A stretch of 64,000 nt of DNA, from positions 34,467,501 to 34,531,500 of the forward strand of contig NC_080559.1 of the NCBI RefSeq assembly GCF_030253575.1, in the 5' to 3' direction. Below the pieces are notes generated by a model. The model was not told where the DNA came from. It did no database searches and saw only the letters and a program-made list of their open reading frames with translations. The translations under genes and the position numbers were made by a program. Source of the DNA: Rhododendron vialii (lineage: Eukaryota > Streptophyta > Magnoliopsida > Ericales > Ericaceae). This document shows, one piece after another, positions 1 through 12,200 of this stretch (position 1 is the stretch's first letter; each line of letters begins with the position of its first letter).

Positions 1-430
1 AAGGTAAGCTTCCAAAGGTAATTCTATTGACCAACGGACAATAAGAGATAAATTGATCTCATTTCGTTTGAGTTCCAAGGAATTTTACATTTAAGCAGTT
101 ATTAATATTTACTATTTTGACCCAGAATTAATAAAAGGACTCCTAATTTGTTTTATACTATTATTGTTTTAGTTTTTGACTTCACGATTAAATTTTTTGA
201 CTCCGCCTCTGACGTCGATTGTTGTTTTATTTCCTTTTTTTATTAATGAGTTTCCTTCTTTTGGTGGTATTTTCCATTTGAGGTAATTAATGATTTGCCT
301 CATTAATAAAATAACTGATGATGAAACAAATACTGAAGGAGATCGAATGTGCGTTTGAATATACGATAGTATGAGCCTTGTCGGTAAAATCCAGTGTTGA
401 AATAGAAAGCAAATATAAGTTTTCTAGCTT
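1..430. other. AT-rich intergenic stretch, no gene seen
   Basis: I see no open reading frame with family resemblance, no RNA gene and no clear repeat boundary here. The sequence is AT-rich intergenic DNA leading into the transposon cluster that begins near 431. Confidence 0.5.
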
Positions 431-1040
431 AGAGCATCCGCAATTATAATAATCAAAACCAATAATTAAAATGTGCTACGTCAACATTTGATTATTCGTT
501 TATTCCCTCCGTTCCAAATTCTTTATTCGGTCCGCAAAACGAAGTGTTAAAAATAATACAAATTTTTCAAGAAAAAATTCAAACTTTTTTCACAGATTAA
601 AAATACTCATTGATATCTAGTAGTAAGTTGTTGAAAAACTTTTGATTTTTTATTGTAAAAATTATATTATTTTTAACATTCCGTTTTGGGGACCGGACGA
701 AGAATTTGGGACGGAGAGAGAAGTCCATAATCAAACTTAACAACTTCCCCCACAATATATAATGCACATTTGTCCAATCGCAAATGAGTTCCAATCATGC
801 ACCTGACCATGCCAAATTATTCATCTCGATGAGACGATTCCAATGTGAGGTGTTTTTGAGTTATTAAGTTTTGAGTTTTGGTTATTGGTAAAAGTTGTTA
901 AGTTTGGTTATGGAATGGGTGAAATTTGATTATTTGTTAAAAAATTTATAACTTTGCTTATTACAATGTGAGATGTTTTTTGAGCATTGTTGTTAAATTT
1001 GCTTATCCATATTCATTTGCTTATTACAATAAGGATGCTC
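431..1040. mobile_element. Short inverted-repeat element with AGAGCATCC ends, containing a nested Stowaway-like element
   Basis: The left end reads AGAGCATCCGCAATTATAAT and the right end is its approximate inverse (ATTACAATAAGGATGCTCT), so the ends form an inverted repeat. Both are flanked by TTA/TAA-like bases. The interior has no coding capacity and repeats the words 'ttgattatt' and 'ttgcttatt'. A second, different element sits inside at 503-722, so this one is the older. A related end pair lies at 34,314-34,473. This is a non-autonomous DNA transposon (MITE) of uncertain superfamily. Confidence 0.6.
503..722. mobile_element. Stowaway-like MITE, nested
   Basis: The ends are TCCCTCCGTTCC on the left and GGGACGGAGAGAGA on the right, the usual plant Stowaway-type termini (CTCCCTCCGT-like) next to TA. 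The interior matches the element at 44,786-45,000 ('aagaaaaaattcaaa', 'tcattgatatctagta'), so the two copies are one family. It has no coding capacity. Confidence 0.7.
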
Positions 1041-1041
1041 T

Positions 1042-1735
1042 AATGGAGTAATTTTCTAGCTAGTAGAATGTACGAGTATATGAGCATCTAAGTTAGTGAT
1101 GGCAACGGGGCGGATCAGAAGCAGATATTGATATATCTGAATCCGAACCCTCCACCCTTCCTCCGAATTCGCCCCGATCGGATATATTTTCGATCCTCCA
1201 TCCCTGTCTCGAACGGAAATCGGAGATCCGATCGGAAATTTGGATATCCAAATGAAAAAATAAGAAAAAAAAAAAAGATTCACGCTCCAGAATCTCACTT
1301 TCCCTCACTTCCACAGCAGCCGAACAAAATTGCTGTAATTAATGAAACATTTGTAAATCTGTCTCCTTTCATTAAGGGCTGGAGATGTTATTTTTCACAG
1401 CAGAGGAATAAAATCCCATCAACAAATTGTGAGAGAGAGAAAAATGCGGACCCCGTGAAAGAGGAGGTCAAGAACAGGGGAGTCGTAGATGGACTTGATC
1501 TCTTATCTCGTCCACTCGTTTCTGGGTCCTTCTCTGATGGGTATTTTTGAGAATGAAATGAAATAGACGACCCTAATAAAAAGGCTAAAATGAAAGATAT
1601 ATATGTGCGTCAGTGTGTGGTAACTCTGTGCTTCTCGGTAAATACGCCTCTACTTATTCACGATGCTACCCGTACTTCTGTTTACTACTCACATGCTTTC
1701 TTCTCCTTCTTTGGTTTGCTCTCCTTTTGACAGAA
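1042..1735. other. Intergenic stretch, possible degraded repeat, no gene called
   Basis: A 140-codon frame on the plus strand (1128-1550) has low-complexity, proline- and lysine-rich content and resembles no family I know. The segment starting at 1097 (GTGATGGCAACGGGGCGG) looks like the end of a common plant repeat whose partner may be the GAT/CGG-rich stretch near 2,410-2,470, but I could not define its borders. Confidence 0.3.
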
Positions 1736-2125
1736 AGACTAGGTACGCATCATGCGGTGACCGATTCACCACACAGCTATTAGGGCCCATTTCGGGCTCC
1801 AAAAAATGCAGAAAAATATTTATAAATTTTAAAATAATATTTTATGGGGGCTCTTTAAAAAATCAATTTTAACGGATATCGGTAGATATGCTTTTTGAAT
1901 TTATAGGGTCGAAAACTGCGAAACTGAGCAGTTTTGCTTCTACAAATTTAAAAAGCATACCTATCGATATTCGTTAAAATTGATTTTTTACAGAGTCTCA
2001 TAAAATATTATTTTTAAATTTATGAATATTTTTCTATATTTTTTGACCCAGAATGGGCCTCAATAGACAATAACTGTGTGGTGGACGGTCACCGCACCAC
2101 ACATGCGGTGGTCGTAGTCAGGCTT
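1736..2125. mobile_element. Fold-back (long inverted repeat) MITE
   Basis: The two halves are near-inverse copies of about 170 bp. The left half has CATGCGGTGACCG, CCACACAGCTATT, GGGCCCATTTCGGG and a segment with AATTTTAACGGATATCGGTAG. The right half carries the inverse of each in reverse order (ATATTCGTTAAAATT, CAGAATGGGCC, AATAACTGTGTGGTGG, CGGTCACCGCA). The loop lies around 1,905-1,935. It has no coding capacity. Exact ends are uncertain because the flanking AGAAAG words are also inverted. It would form a long RNA hairpin if transcribed. Confidence 0.75.
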
Positions 2126-5100
2126 TCTTTTGATCGCTGGAGCGGAAAGTCTTGACTTCGGGGAGGAGGAAGGAAGCTGGCACTTGGAAAGAAGTCGTCG
2201 AACCTTGGGAAACGCAAGGCTGAGCATGGACCATGGTAAGGTATTTTCTAAAAATAGGTGCGGAAACAGCGGTACGGTAAAGGAACGTATGAAAATGAAA
2301 ACTAATATTATTCGAAGATAGGAGTAGAAAATTTGGAAGTGAACAATTCCTCGATAGCGTCATGGATGATGAATTCGGTAGATCCTAGCAAGAATAAACG
2401 GCTATTCGAGGATTCGGGATGGATTGGGTACGGGTTAGAGGTAGACTCTCGGAGATCGGAACGGATACGGATTTTAAAAAATAAGTAAATGATAAACTCT
2501 TTGAACTTAAAGGGTTTTTTTTTATTACTAATTTGACTTTGAGGGTTCTATTTTGCCAAAAAAACAAAAAAAAAGAAAGATAAATTCCCCAATCAATCAT
2601 AAATACTAGCAGTATGTTTGATAGTAATGTGTAATTCGAAGAGCCGTCGTTTCTCACCCGTAACTCATTGCAGGGACCCCGCTTCCCTTTCGGATACGGA
2701 AAACTTTTTGTGAATAATATTGCTCCAGCAGAAATCATCCCAGGGACCCAGAATGTGATGTGACAAGCTCGGTGGGTCCCGCCCTTTTCCACCCCAAGTA
2801 GAAAGACAATTTTGGCAGGCTGTAAAGCTTCTAGATTTGTGAACTCCTTTGGGGCCACGCAGGCTATCTGCAGCATTTGCTCCGATTTAAAAGAGGGTTC
2901 CGCTATTGAACGGTGAATTTATGATCCTCATGTTTAGTTGAGGTAGGGGTGAATTGGTCCGGACATGTGGTTATAAAAAATAAAAATAAAAAGTTTTGGG
3001 TTTGTTGGGATTGGTCCCCTTTTTGTTATCAAATAAAGTTGGATCATTAGCAGTTGCTTAGTAAAAGTTAAGAATGTTATTGAGAATCTGAGATTGATAC
3101 CTAGTACTGATAAACAGATTATGAAGTTCTAGGTATTCTTAGCAATTGAAAATAGTCTAAACTAGTATGATTCTAGAAAGGTTGGGTTTGGGGTGTTTTG
3201 CGAGTCAGATTTTAGATTCTAAAGTATGCCAAAAGATGCTTTTTGATTATGTGTAATTCGAAGAGTCGTCGTTTCTCACCCTTCAAATTCATGAGAGAGC
3301 TTACACTAATTAAAATGGTGCAGCAAATTTACTTACTCTTCTTGGAATACCTTTTCGTGACAACTCTCTTCAAATGAAATTTGATTGTAAGAGTATTTTG
3401 CTATCTCCCTTGGAGATGCTTTAACATACTAGCACGTGGCGATAGGAAAAAAAAAAAAAAAACTCAAATCGAGTTCATTTACCTCATGAATAATTATGCT
3501 ACTCACACACATAGTTTGCGCAAATAATAATTAACAAACTCATAAAGAGTATGAGGAGTGTCCGTGTAAAAGATGTGCGAGTATTAATTTTTTTCCCCCA
3601 CACGAATCTGCCATGGAGTTGTAGAAGGTGAAGTTGACGTGCAAGATGTATATTAATTCTCTTTCCATCATCAACATAGAAACAAATTAGGAATTCTGTT
3701 TCCAGGAAGTTAGAAACAAATTAGGAATGGGGCTGAAAAGCATGTACAGCCAATTAGCCGTATAGTGCGGATGGGAGACCCATCACATAAAGGGGTGAGA
3801 GCAACTAAAAACTGAGTAAGGGTATCCACAATGCTGTAATCGAAATTCGATAATCAAAAGTTGTCAAATCAGCTTTTGATTATTTATTTAAGAGATTGCT
3901 AAGGTTAGCAATGTAGATGTCTACAATGGCATAATTAAAATTGGATAACCAAAACTTGTCACGTCATCTTTTCAAACTACAAAAAACTAAAAATTGTGAA
4001 TAGTAGTAAATAGTTTTGAAACTAATAAAAACTATTTACTAGAAATAGAAAATAGTTTTTGAAACTTTTTTTTTTTGGAAAAAAACAATTTTTTAGTAAA
4101 ATTCTTTTTTCAAAAATATTGTTCGAAAAGAAAGAGAGGAAAATTGGAAGAGGCATATTTTTGTATAATTTTATTTTTTTTGGGATGTTAAATTTATTGT
4201 TTTTTGGGAGCATTTACGTAGCAAGTCTGTAACCCTGGACTAGACTTGGAGACAAAAGCACTCCGTTTGGTTTAACATTTTGAGAGCTACTTTTAACTCT
4301 TGACACAATTTTTAATAAATTTTTCTCTTTATCTCTCTCCACTCATTACCACTCCAACTCTCAAAAATAATTTTCTAAAATGTAAACCAAACAAAGCCGG
4401 CCTTCTAAATTCTGTATTGGACCCCATTGACTTGGAGTAGACTTGGAATTGTGGAGAACTTGGAAACGAAGGCCTTCTAATGTCGGGGATGGGTGCTCGA
4501 TCAACTGTGGCGTGCCTTGTGCTACTGTGCTATGAATGGACCGGACGGATCACAGGTTCAACCCTGATTCAAACAGAATTTAGCCATGACATCATAAAAA
4601 ATTTATAATGAGAAAACGGCAAATGCTAATTGATGCTCCAGGGGCACGAGTTATAGTGCATCAATTGATTTAAGAATAGCAAACAACCTTTTAATTAACT
4701 TCCAAGGTTAGTCCCTCTCGAATTTGGTCGTTCTCCTCTGTTCGGCTTTGGCCCGCTAGCCCTTGGTGAGGCGGTAGCTGTTATGGCTCTTTGGTCCCTC
4801 CCAGAATCCTCCGCGGGTTTGGAGTCTCTATGGTTACGCCTAGAAAAAAGGATTGCTATGTCCGATTGCCTCCTCCTCCACCCTTTTTGCTTAGCAAAAC
4901 TTCCAAGGTTAGTTAACACTGTAGATTGATAAATGAGGGGTTCTCAACTACTTTTTTTTTGAACAGTGAAATTTTATTTTTATTAATCTTTAAATGTGAA
5001 TACAAATAGAGCAAAGAGAAGGACAACGAGTGCCTATCCGAGACCCAAACCTTAATTCAGTTTTTTTGGCACCTCTCTCTCTCTCCCCAAGATAGGCTAC

Positions 5101-5152
5101 ACGAAAACCCAGAAATTGATGTGCTGGACATATGCTTGTTGCATTGGTACAA
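2126..5152. other. Intergenic region with small repeats, no gene called
   Basis: Open frames at 2118-2363, 2385-2876 and 4022-4213 (minus) lack family resemblance and look like chance frames. The stretch holds a 32-bp near-perfect direct repeat at 2628-2659 and 3250-3281, and a degraded MITE-like segment near 3,822-3,960 (words 'ccacaatgctgtaat', 'ctacaatggcataat'). The SINE-related piece at 4,700-4,875 is listed separately. Confidence 0.4.
4700..4875 (+). mobile_element. SINE-related fragment (family A)
   Basis: This stretch shares an ordered set of words with 35,430-35,545: CCCTCTCGAA-TTGGTC, then CC(G/A)CTAGCCCTT, then a CTATGGTTACGC-like word, then a short A-run ending in ATTGCTA or GTTGCTA. 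Two dispersed copies with an A-rich 3' end suggest a SINE. Here the tRNA-like head is not clear, so this copy may be 5'-truncated. Confidence 0.45.
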
Positions 5153-5314
5153 TTTCTTATGGGAAAATGATTTTAGCACTTTAATTTTTTATGATGGTAT
5201 TCTAATTTTTGTCTTTAGTGTACTTTACTATGTATAAATTTTAAACTAAAAGACAAATTTTATAGTGGCATCATCAAAAATTGGAGTGCCAAAATCATTT
5301 GCTTTTCTTATGGG
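5153..5314. mobile_element. 140-bp MITE flanked by 11-bp direct repeats
   Basis: The element (5164-5303) begins AAAATGATTTTAGCACT and ends with the inverse, AGTGCCAAAATCATTT. On each side lies the same 11 bases, TTTCTTATGGG (5153-5163 and 5304-5314), the signature of a target-site duplication in the 9-11 bp range typical of Mutator-like transposons. It has no coding capacity. Confidence 0.7.
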
Positions 5315-5824
5315 CCATAATAATCATGAGAAGCCCATATCTGCCAGCACCAGAGGTTTCAGGCTTTACAGCCCGTATGAGCAAAATTATTCAAAGTGTG
5401 GGTTGTCGATTTTTAGATTCGATCAAGTCAAATCTGTGAATTAATAATACAGTACATCTTAACTATCGAAATCTAAAATTTATGACCAAAAGTTCACTAA
5501 GGATGGAAGAAATTTGAAAACACTGTTTCACTGCTTTTTTCTTGTATTTTCACTTGACTTCGGTTCATATTTTATACTATTCTGATTGATCATTTCGTTG
5601 AAATGGATGATTTATCTCCAAAAATTTGTCAAAAAACTAAAAATAATTCACTAAACACCAAGAATATGAAATCTCAAAAATAAGTAATTTAGTCTAAAGA
5701 CTCTGAGCCCATTCTTGGTATTGCTAGTTTCCGAGTGAGAAACATGCTTTCAAAGGGTTAAATTATCGATCCTCTCAGGAGTAAACTATTTTCTTCCTTT
5801 TTCACCAGTGAAGAAGAAAAATAT

Positions 5825-6070
5825 CCTCTTGTTAACCCCTAGGTGGTTGTCGGAATGGTTAATCGACTTGCCTAGGCGGGGCTTTACCACCCCAAGGTCG
5901 CAGGTCAATTTCCCTCAAACAGTACTGATTTGTCCTTGGAGCCACCTCACCTCACGCAAATGCATGGAAAGGGCTGTGGGAGGGATTGGAGAGATTAGTC
6001 CGGTTCATCAGGACACTCTTCATTATTGGAAAAAATTATCCTCTTGCATACACTGAGGTCATGTGAAATA
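5825..6070 (+). mobile_element. tRNA-derived SINE
   Basis: An A-box-like segment (GGTTGTCGGAATGGTTAATC) is followed about 45 bases later by a B-box-like segment (AAGGTCGCAGGTCAATTTCC), the layout of a tRNA-Ser/Leu-like head. A tRNA-unrelated body follows (CCACCTCACCTCACGCA). The same body word with a B-box-like head occurs at 39,055-39,165, so this is a dispersed family. It lies just downstream of the adenylate kinase gene's 3' end. Confidence 0.55.
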
Positions 6071-6244
6071 CATTGTTTTTCTTCCTAAAAAAATGTCCTC
6101 ATTATCAGAGGAATGTATTACACACTCATCATTGACTTGCTTCCATGCCACGACTAGCATTCTTATGAACATACATATTGGATTTCTAATGTACAACGGA
6201 AAAAGAAGCGATGAAATATGCACGTAAAATCAAAATAAATACCT

Positions 6245-9200
6245 TTATGTAGAAAATACGCCGGTCAAGAAGCCCCTAGAAGAAATCAAGCAGAACAATC
6301 AACAATGGATGATATGTAACTGTAAACCGATGCAGCAAGGTTAGGGGAATTCTTACCAAAATCCAGAGGCCTTTTTATCTTGATTTCTGCAAGTATTGAC
6401 AAAAGAAATGGTCTGATTAGGACCGTGGCTTGGAATGAGAAGTGAAGGAAGAGAATAATAGTAATCTAGCATTTCTAATTAACTGATAAAGTTGCTACCT
6501 TGGTTTTCCTTCAAAAGTGTCATTTATTTCGTCCACGTTAGGCCTTTTAGGAAATGTGGTCAATATATTGTACTTCTCCTTCCCGAACGACGGGTCATCC
6601 ACCCTCTTGTACAATTCATACCCGTATGGATATGACATCCTGAAGTTGAGATCACTACAATAGTAAACCTTGTCCAGGGGAATATTTAGCACTTTTTTTG
6701 CAGCTCAGTAAGAGAGCTGCTTAGCAGCGATTCATCAGCCAAGAAAATCACGGGGAAAAAAAATTGAGATTGCTTTGCATAGTTAGGTTTTATGCTTTTC
6801 AACCCCCATGCTATGAAAGGTGCATTCCAAAACATTATTCCTTAAGCCATTAGCGTCTTTTAGTAACACTGATTCAAACTGTGCAAGGAGAAGGGAAAGA
6901 GGTTTAGAGCCAGAATATGTCCTCATTTCCGTTGAATATTAGCAAAAAGTAACAGAACTTGTGAATCATTCACCTGAGAGCACCCATAATTGGATATTGA
7001 GTTCCTGCATAATAGAGAAGCCGGAAGTGATAGCAATTTTCAAATGATGCTGCGTACTCCAATCTCTTATCTCGACCAATTGTCTGGAGGGCAAATGTTT
7101 CAATCAGTACCACACGAAATCAATCAATGCATGATAGTTGATACTATGGGCTCACTGGCTTTATGCTTACTTGCATGATACCACTTGAAGCGGGTAAATC
7201 CTGATCATAGAGAGGAAGTTCAAACAGTATTAGCAGAACAAGTAGACAAGTATTTGCATGATATGTTTGAAGCAAAACAAGGATTTCATGTGCAAAAGGA
7301 TTAACAATATCTACCCCTTAAACTTCTATATAAGATCAAACGATTTTCGACATAAAGGTATGTTTGAAAGGTAGGTGTTATTTTAGTTGACCTAGTAAAC
7401 CAAATAAACAACCCCATTAAATCTTTAAAACCATTCTAGATACTCATATTGATCTATGTTAACCAGAAGAATTTATATTGCTTTACATTCTCATTGCCTT
7501 CTTTCTTAAGGAAAAGTGAAACTGAAGACAGTGCTTCGAAGGGACATTACCGTTCACTTAGAGAAATTCCGTGTCCCAGTTTAAAACTATGAAGTTTCTT
7601 CTTGATCAAAAAATCAAGGACTGGAAATGAGAAAGGAATTAACTTGTGGATTCTATCTGCGAGTTGTTTTTCCCATGGTCAACACAGTAAAGAATTCGGA
7701 CCCTGAAGGAACAGTTTACATGATTGATGGCACAGTACAAGTATAGTTTGTGTTCATTGACAAAAAGAAAGAAACAATAATGCTGTATACATGGCAATGC
7801 TAAAATTGATAAATATTTGGGCATGCGAATTTTAGAGAACTGGTTCAGCTTGAGATCATAAAAGAACAAAACCTTGAGCCTAGGATTGACAAGAATTACT
7901 GGACGGCTGCCAGCAGCATCAGTCATAGCTCTTAGATCCTACGTTATGCAACAACAGCTTGTAAAGGATAAAAATTGAAACATGTCAAGTACAGGTGTCT
8001 TAAGAAGCACAGAGGAAAATTCTCTCAAGTCCTTACATCGATAATGCAATTTCCCACGGCATTTTGGGGGGCCACTAAAATAAACATATCATCTTCTTCA
8101 CTGACCTCTTTTCCACCTGTTGAATACAACAACATATGGAGATATGGGTATCAGGACAATGAGCACCAAACCAAGTTTCGTGAGAAAAAGGAAGTTGGAC
8201 TCTAATTTCTCCTAATTTTTAGAACATACGGATCAAAGTTTTTAATGAATAAATTGTCACAATATTGGAGTTGGTAAGTTAAGCACGAATTATATACATC
8301 CCAGCAGAACTTCTAAACCTGCATGCAGCAAACTCTAAAACACGGTATTGTACAATTTGAATCACAGCACACAACCACATGTTTACATAAAAGGGCAAAT
8401 CCAGTGCACGAGGCTCCCTCCATTGCGGGGTCTGGGGAAGGATTGATGCATGCAGCCTTACCCCTGCAAGCAGAGAGGCTGTTTCTACGACTCAAACCCG
8501 TGACCTCCAGGTCACAATGGAGCAACTTTACTGTTGTTTACATATGGAGTTAATATACTAAGGAGAGAATATAATTTAGGAAATCAGAAGGCGAGGGAAT
8601 ATGTGCATATTGATGTTCTGGACTATCAATGAAGGAAGCATGGTAATGTGCACATAAATTAAATTGGGTCTCTAGACCTGTCCTCTCTGATGCTATTTGG
8701 CTTTGATTAGCGGGCATAGTTCCGCAGCAAAATAGGTATAGGGGGGCCACTGTTTCAATGGTTTTCTGAGAGCAACCACTTTGTGCATATTGCCAAAGGT
8801 TAGGTCTGTCTCCAATCCTCCCCCGCCCATACCCTCAATGATTGGTGACAACATGGGTTCTGTCTGTCTGTTAGAAGGCGAGGGAATCCAAACAATTTAA
8901 TAGGAAAAGTTACAGAAAAAAAATGTATGGTACTGTCAAAGCAACTGCTACCATGATTTGTTGGAAACATGACTTGAAAAGTAGTTCACCAAAAAAAAAA
9001 CTTCTAAAGTAATTATACTTTTCAAGTTGGGCGTGAACATATCAAATGATTTTTCTTTGAATCAAGATAGAGCAAATGAAACGATGTAAGTAATCCAACT
9101 GTGCAAGAAATTATGAAAAGCAATACCTATAGAACCTATGTTAATAAAGGTTCCCATAGCACCATAATCACCCCAGTCCATGTACTCCAATATCTTTCTA

Positions 9201-12200
9201 CTTCCAGCAAGCTGTAATGGCATCCCTGCAAGTGCGCCCTCTCCCATTGACCCTTGCACACAAACCTTTAAAACCAAATATCTAAAACTCAGCATATCCT
9301 TTTCTGGAACCAACTTATAATTGTAAAATGTGTCTGTAAAATGAGTACAAGACCATCACTGAAGCAATCCAGACAAATTTACCTTAATGCGCTTTCCATC
9401 ATCAGCAAAATTTAAAGCTAGAACTCGAACAAGTTCCATTAAAGTACCTATCCGATAAACATCCTGCGCATCATAAGATACGGTCAACTAAAAACAACTG
9501 CAGGCAAGTCAGAACAAAGAACGTCTCTCACCATTTCTGGGTTAAGCTCTGGGATACTTATCTCCACCTGTCAATTTTGAAATGCAATATTATCAATTAA
9601 AACATAGTCGATTCATGGTGACATAATATCAAATTACAAAACAATAACACAAAACTATCTTCTCTACTTTTAGTTCACATGAATGATTTTCTGATACTTT
9701 TCATAGAAGAAAAAGACCTTAATTTACCAGGAAAACCCCCCTTCAATTGAGTGTCGTCAGCAGTTGAGAACTTGAGATCGAAAAAGCTACTGGTTGCGTG
9801 AAAGGCGATACTATGGTAATGTCTCAATCAACTAACTGGGTCTCCAATTCTAAGGTGGTTCGGGTGGTTTAACAAATAATTACCTTCAATCGAGTTTTTC
9901 CGTCCTCTATGGCTCTTTTTGTACCTTGGAGCACGTCATCATAGAAATATTTCCTGATATCTCTGGAATGAGGAATATTATTCAATCTAGTAGGAATCCC
10001 TCTCCAAATTTCCTGTAAAAGGCTAAAGCAAAATAAGAGGAGAGACTTGGCAAAATAAACTAGCCTCCTAGTAACAAATGTATCTTCTGATACTGCCATG
10101 GGAACGCAAAAGGGATATTTTGGAGATATTAACAATTCTGAGTATAGAAAATTACCTGACTTGAAGATGCCTGGTTCTTGCTTTGAAGAGTTGATTTTAC
10201 TGGTACACAGAAAAAAACTGGTGAAATTTAGCTAATCACAGATGTCAAATTACTCATGATTGGATAATGGAAACTCTCTGTTTTTAGTCAGGCCAAAATT
10301 CTTCATTTATAAGGATCATCCTCCATCACGAGGAAATGGTATGGCATGGATTAAAGACCATGTACTCATTCCACTGTGCTCTTAGATAAATGTTGCAGAC
10401 AATATCTAAACATCTGAACAAAGAAAGCTGCCATGAAATCATGCAGAAGACACTTAAAATTCTAAACCAACATACCTGGTTTTGTTGTTTTTACTTTTTC
10501 CTTCTGCACTTGAGACAACAAAGAGTCTACATCTTTGAAAATTACTTCTTTAGGGCGATTTCCATCAATCTGTGCATTAGAATGTAATGAAACAACTAAA
10601 TGTGTTACTGACACATTTCACTTCATGATGAAAACGAAAATGGAAAATGCAGTTATTGGCACGACTAGAATATGGAAACACCTTATTCAATGTATCCATA
10701 TAGGTTGATAAGATTGCTTCAGCATTTTGTTTATATATTTGCAGTCGTGATCGGACCTGTAAACAAAATAGACATATTGGAAGCCAAAAGGAGTCAGACG
10801 ACAGATATAAAAACGAAAAATAGATTTTGAATTTAAAATTATCCTTTAAAATAATATATCTCCTGGTCACCAGGGTGATGTAAATTATGTAATGCTAAGC
10901 CACACGGGTTGCACAGAATGGTTACCAGACTAAATGTTATAAGTAACAAATAAGAAGACCAATGTTTTACATTATGTACCAAAAGCCCCCCTGTTATCTC
11001 TATTTTGATTGTAGCCACTAAGGGGAAACTAATATTCGAACATTGCCCAAGTTTTCAAAGCAACCTTGAATTAACAAGGATGTTCAAGAAGGAGAAGGGC
11101 GAACAATCAACCTATGCAGACCATGCATTTCACAACACTCCACATGATTTATATCACCTCTTTATCTCCCTCATGCCCTGATTGTGAATCAACTTGTTTT
11201 GTTCTTCTGTGCAATGATGCGGCCACTTGTGTACATGGCCTAACCATCTCAGATGACATACTCTTATGTTATCTTAAACTAGTTACAATTGTCCTTGCCC
11301 ATAACGTGATTGTTCCAAGTCCTTAAACTCTTCAACTCTGAAAACTATTAATGCTCACATTAAGAATTCAGTGGACTTGGGGTGATGTTGAAGCCTTGAA
11401 GGGATGGACTTGGTCTGAAGTTCCGATTATTTGGTAAGAAGAATTCTTCTAACCTTACTGTTCAAATATATTGAAGCAAATAGAGAATTCTTCTCACCAA
11501 GTGAAAGTACCATGTGGATGCTCCTACCTGTTTGCGATTTTTGTGATAAACCTATCACCTTTGATAGATCTTCTATCCCTCAACATGAAAATGAAAAAAT
11601 GGTTTGTTTGCTGTGAAGGTTAGGTTGCTAAATACTCCTAGAAGATCCCATCAGCGTTGCCGGTGATATCAATGGCATATCCAAACTGAAGCATTGAGCA
11701 GTGCATGAGCAATTTTTTAGTTTATCAATGTTCATAAACATACCTTTTGCTCAGTGTCATCAGGACGAGTTATAAGCCTTGCTTTAATCTCGTCGGTCTC
11801 GGGAGGGAAATTTTTTATATGGTAAATTTTCCCTGTTACAGGGTCCAGCCTTCTACCAACGCATCTATCGATTAGAATTTCGTCAGGAACCTTCACACAA
11901 AGAGATAAGCTTCCTGTAAAAGCTCCATTTCAAGAAAGTGTTTAATATGGGGTAGACTGTATCCAGTATCATACGTTGTAAAAGTTTCAATCAACTTCCA
12001 AAGGATTTAAGGAAACCAGCACTAGTAGAGATGACAGAATGGCTTACTAACATACATCTAGTACAATGTAAATATCAGGTCTAATATTCAGTTTCTCCAG
12101 ACTCTGTGCTTGAGCAAAGCTTCGTGGGAACCCATCTAGAAGCCACCCTTTCTCTTTTGCATCTTGTTGTGATAGTCGTGCTGTCACCATCTATAAAACA

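Noticed and set aside
2385-2876. 163-codon minus-strand frame
   Set aside because: No family resemblance, mixed composition, and part of it covers one copy of a non-coding direct repeat.
5825-5935. Possible functional tRNA gene
   Set aside because: A- and B-box-like words are present, but there is no cloverleaf with a paired acceptor stem and the sequence continues into a SINE body.
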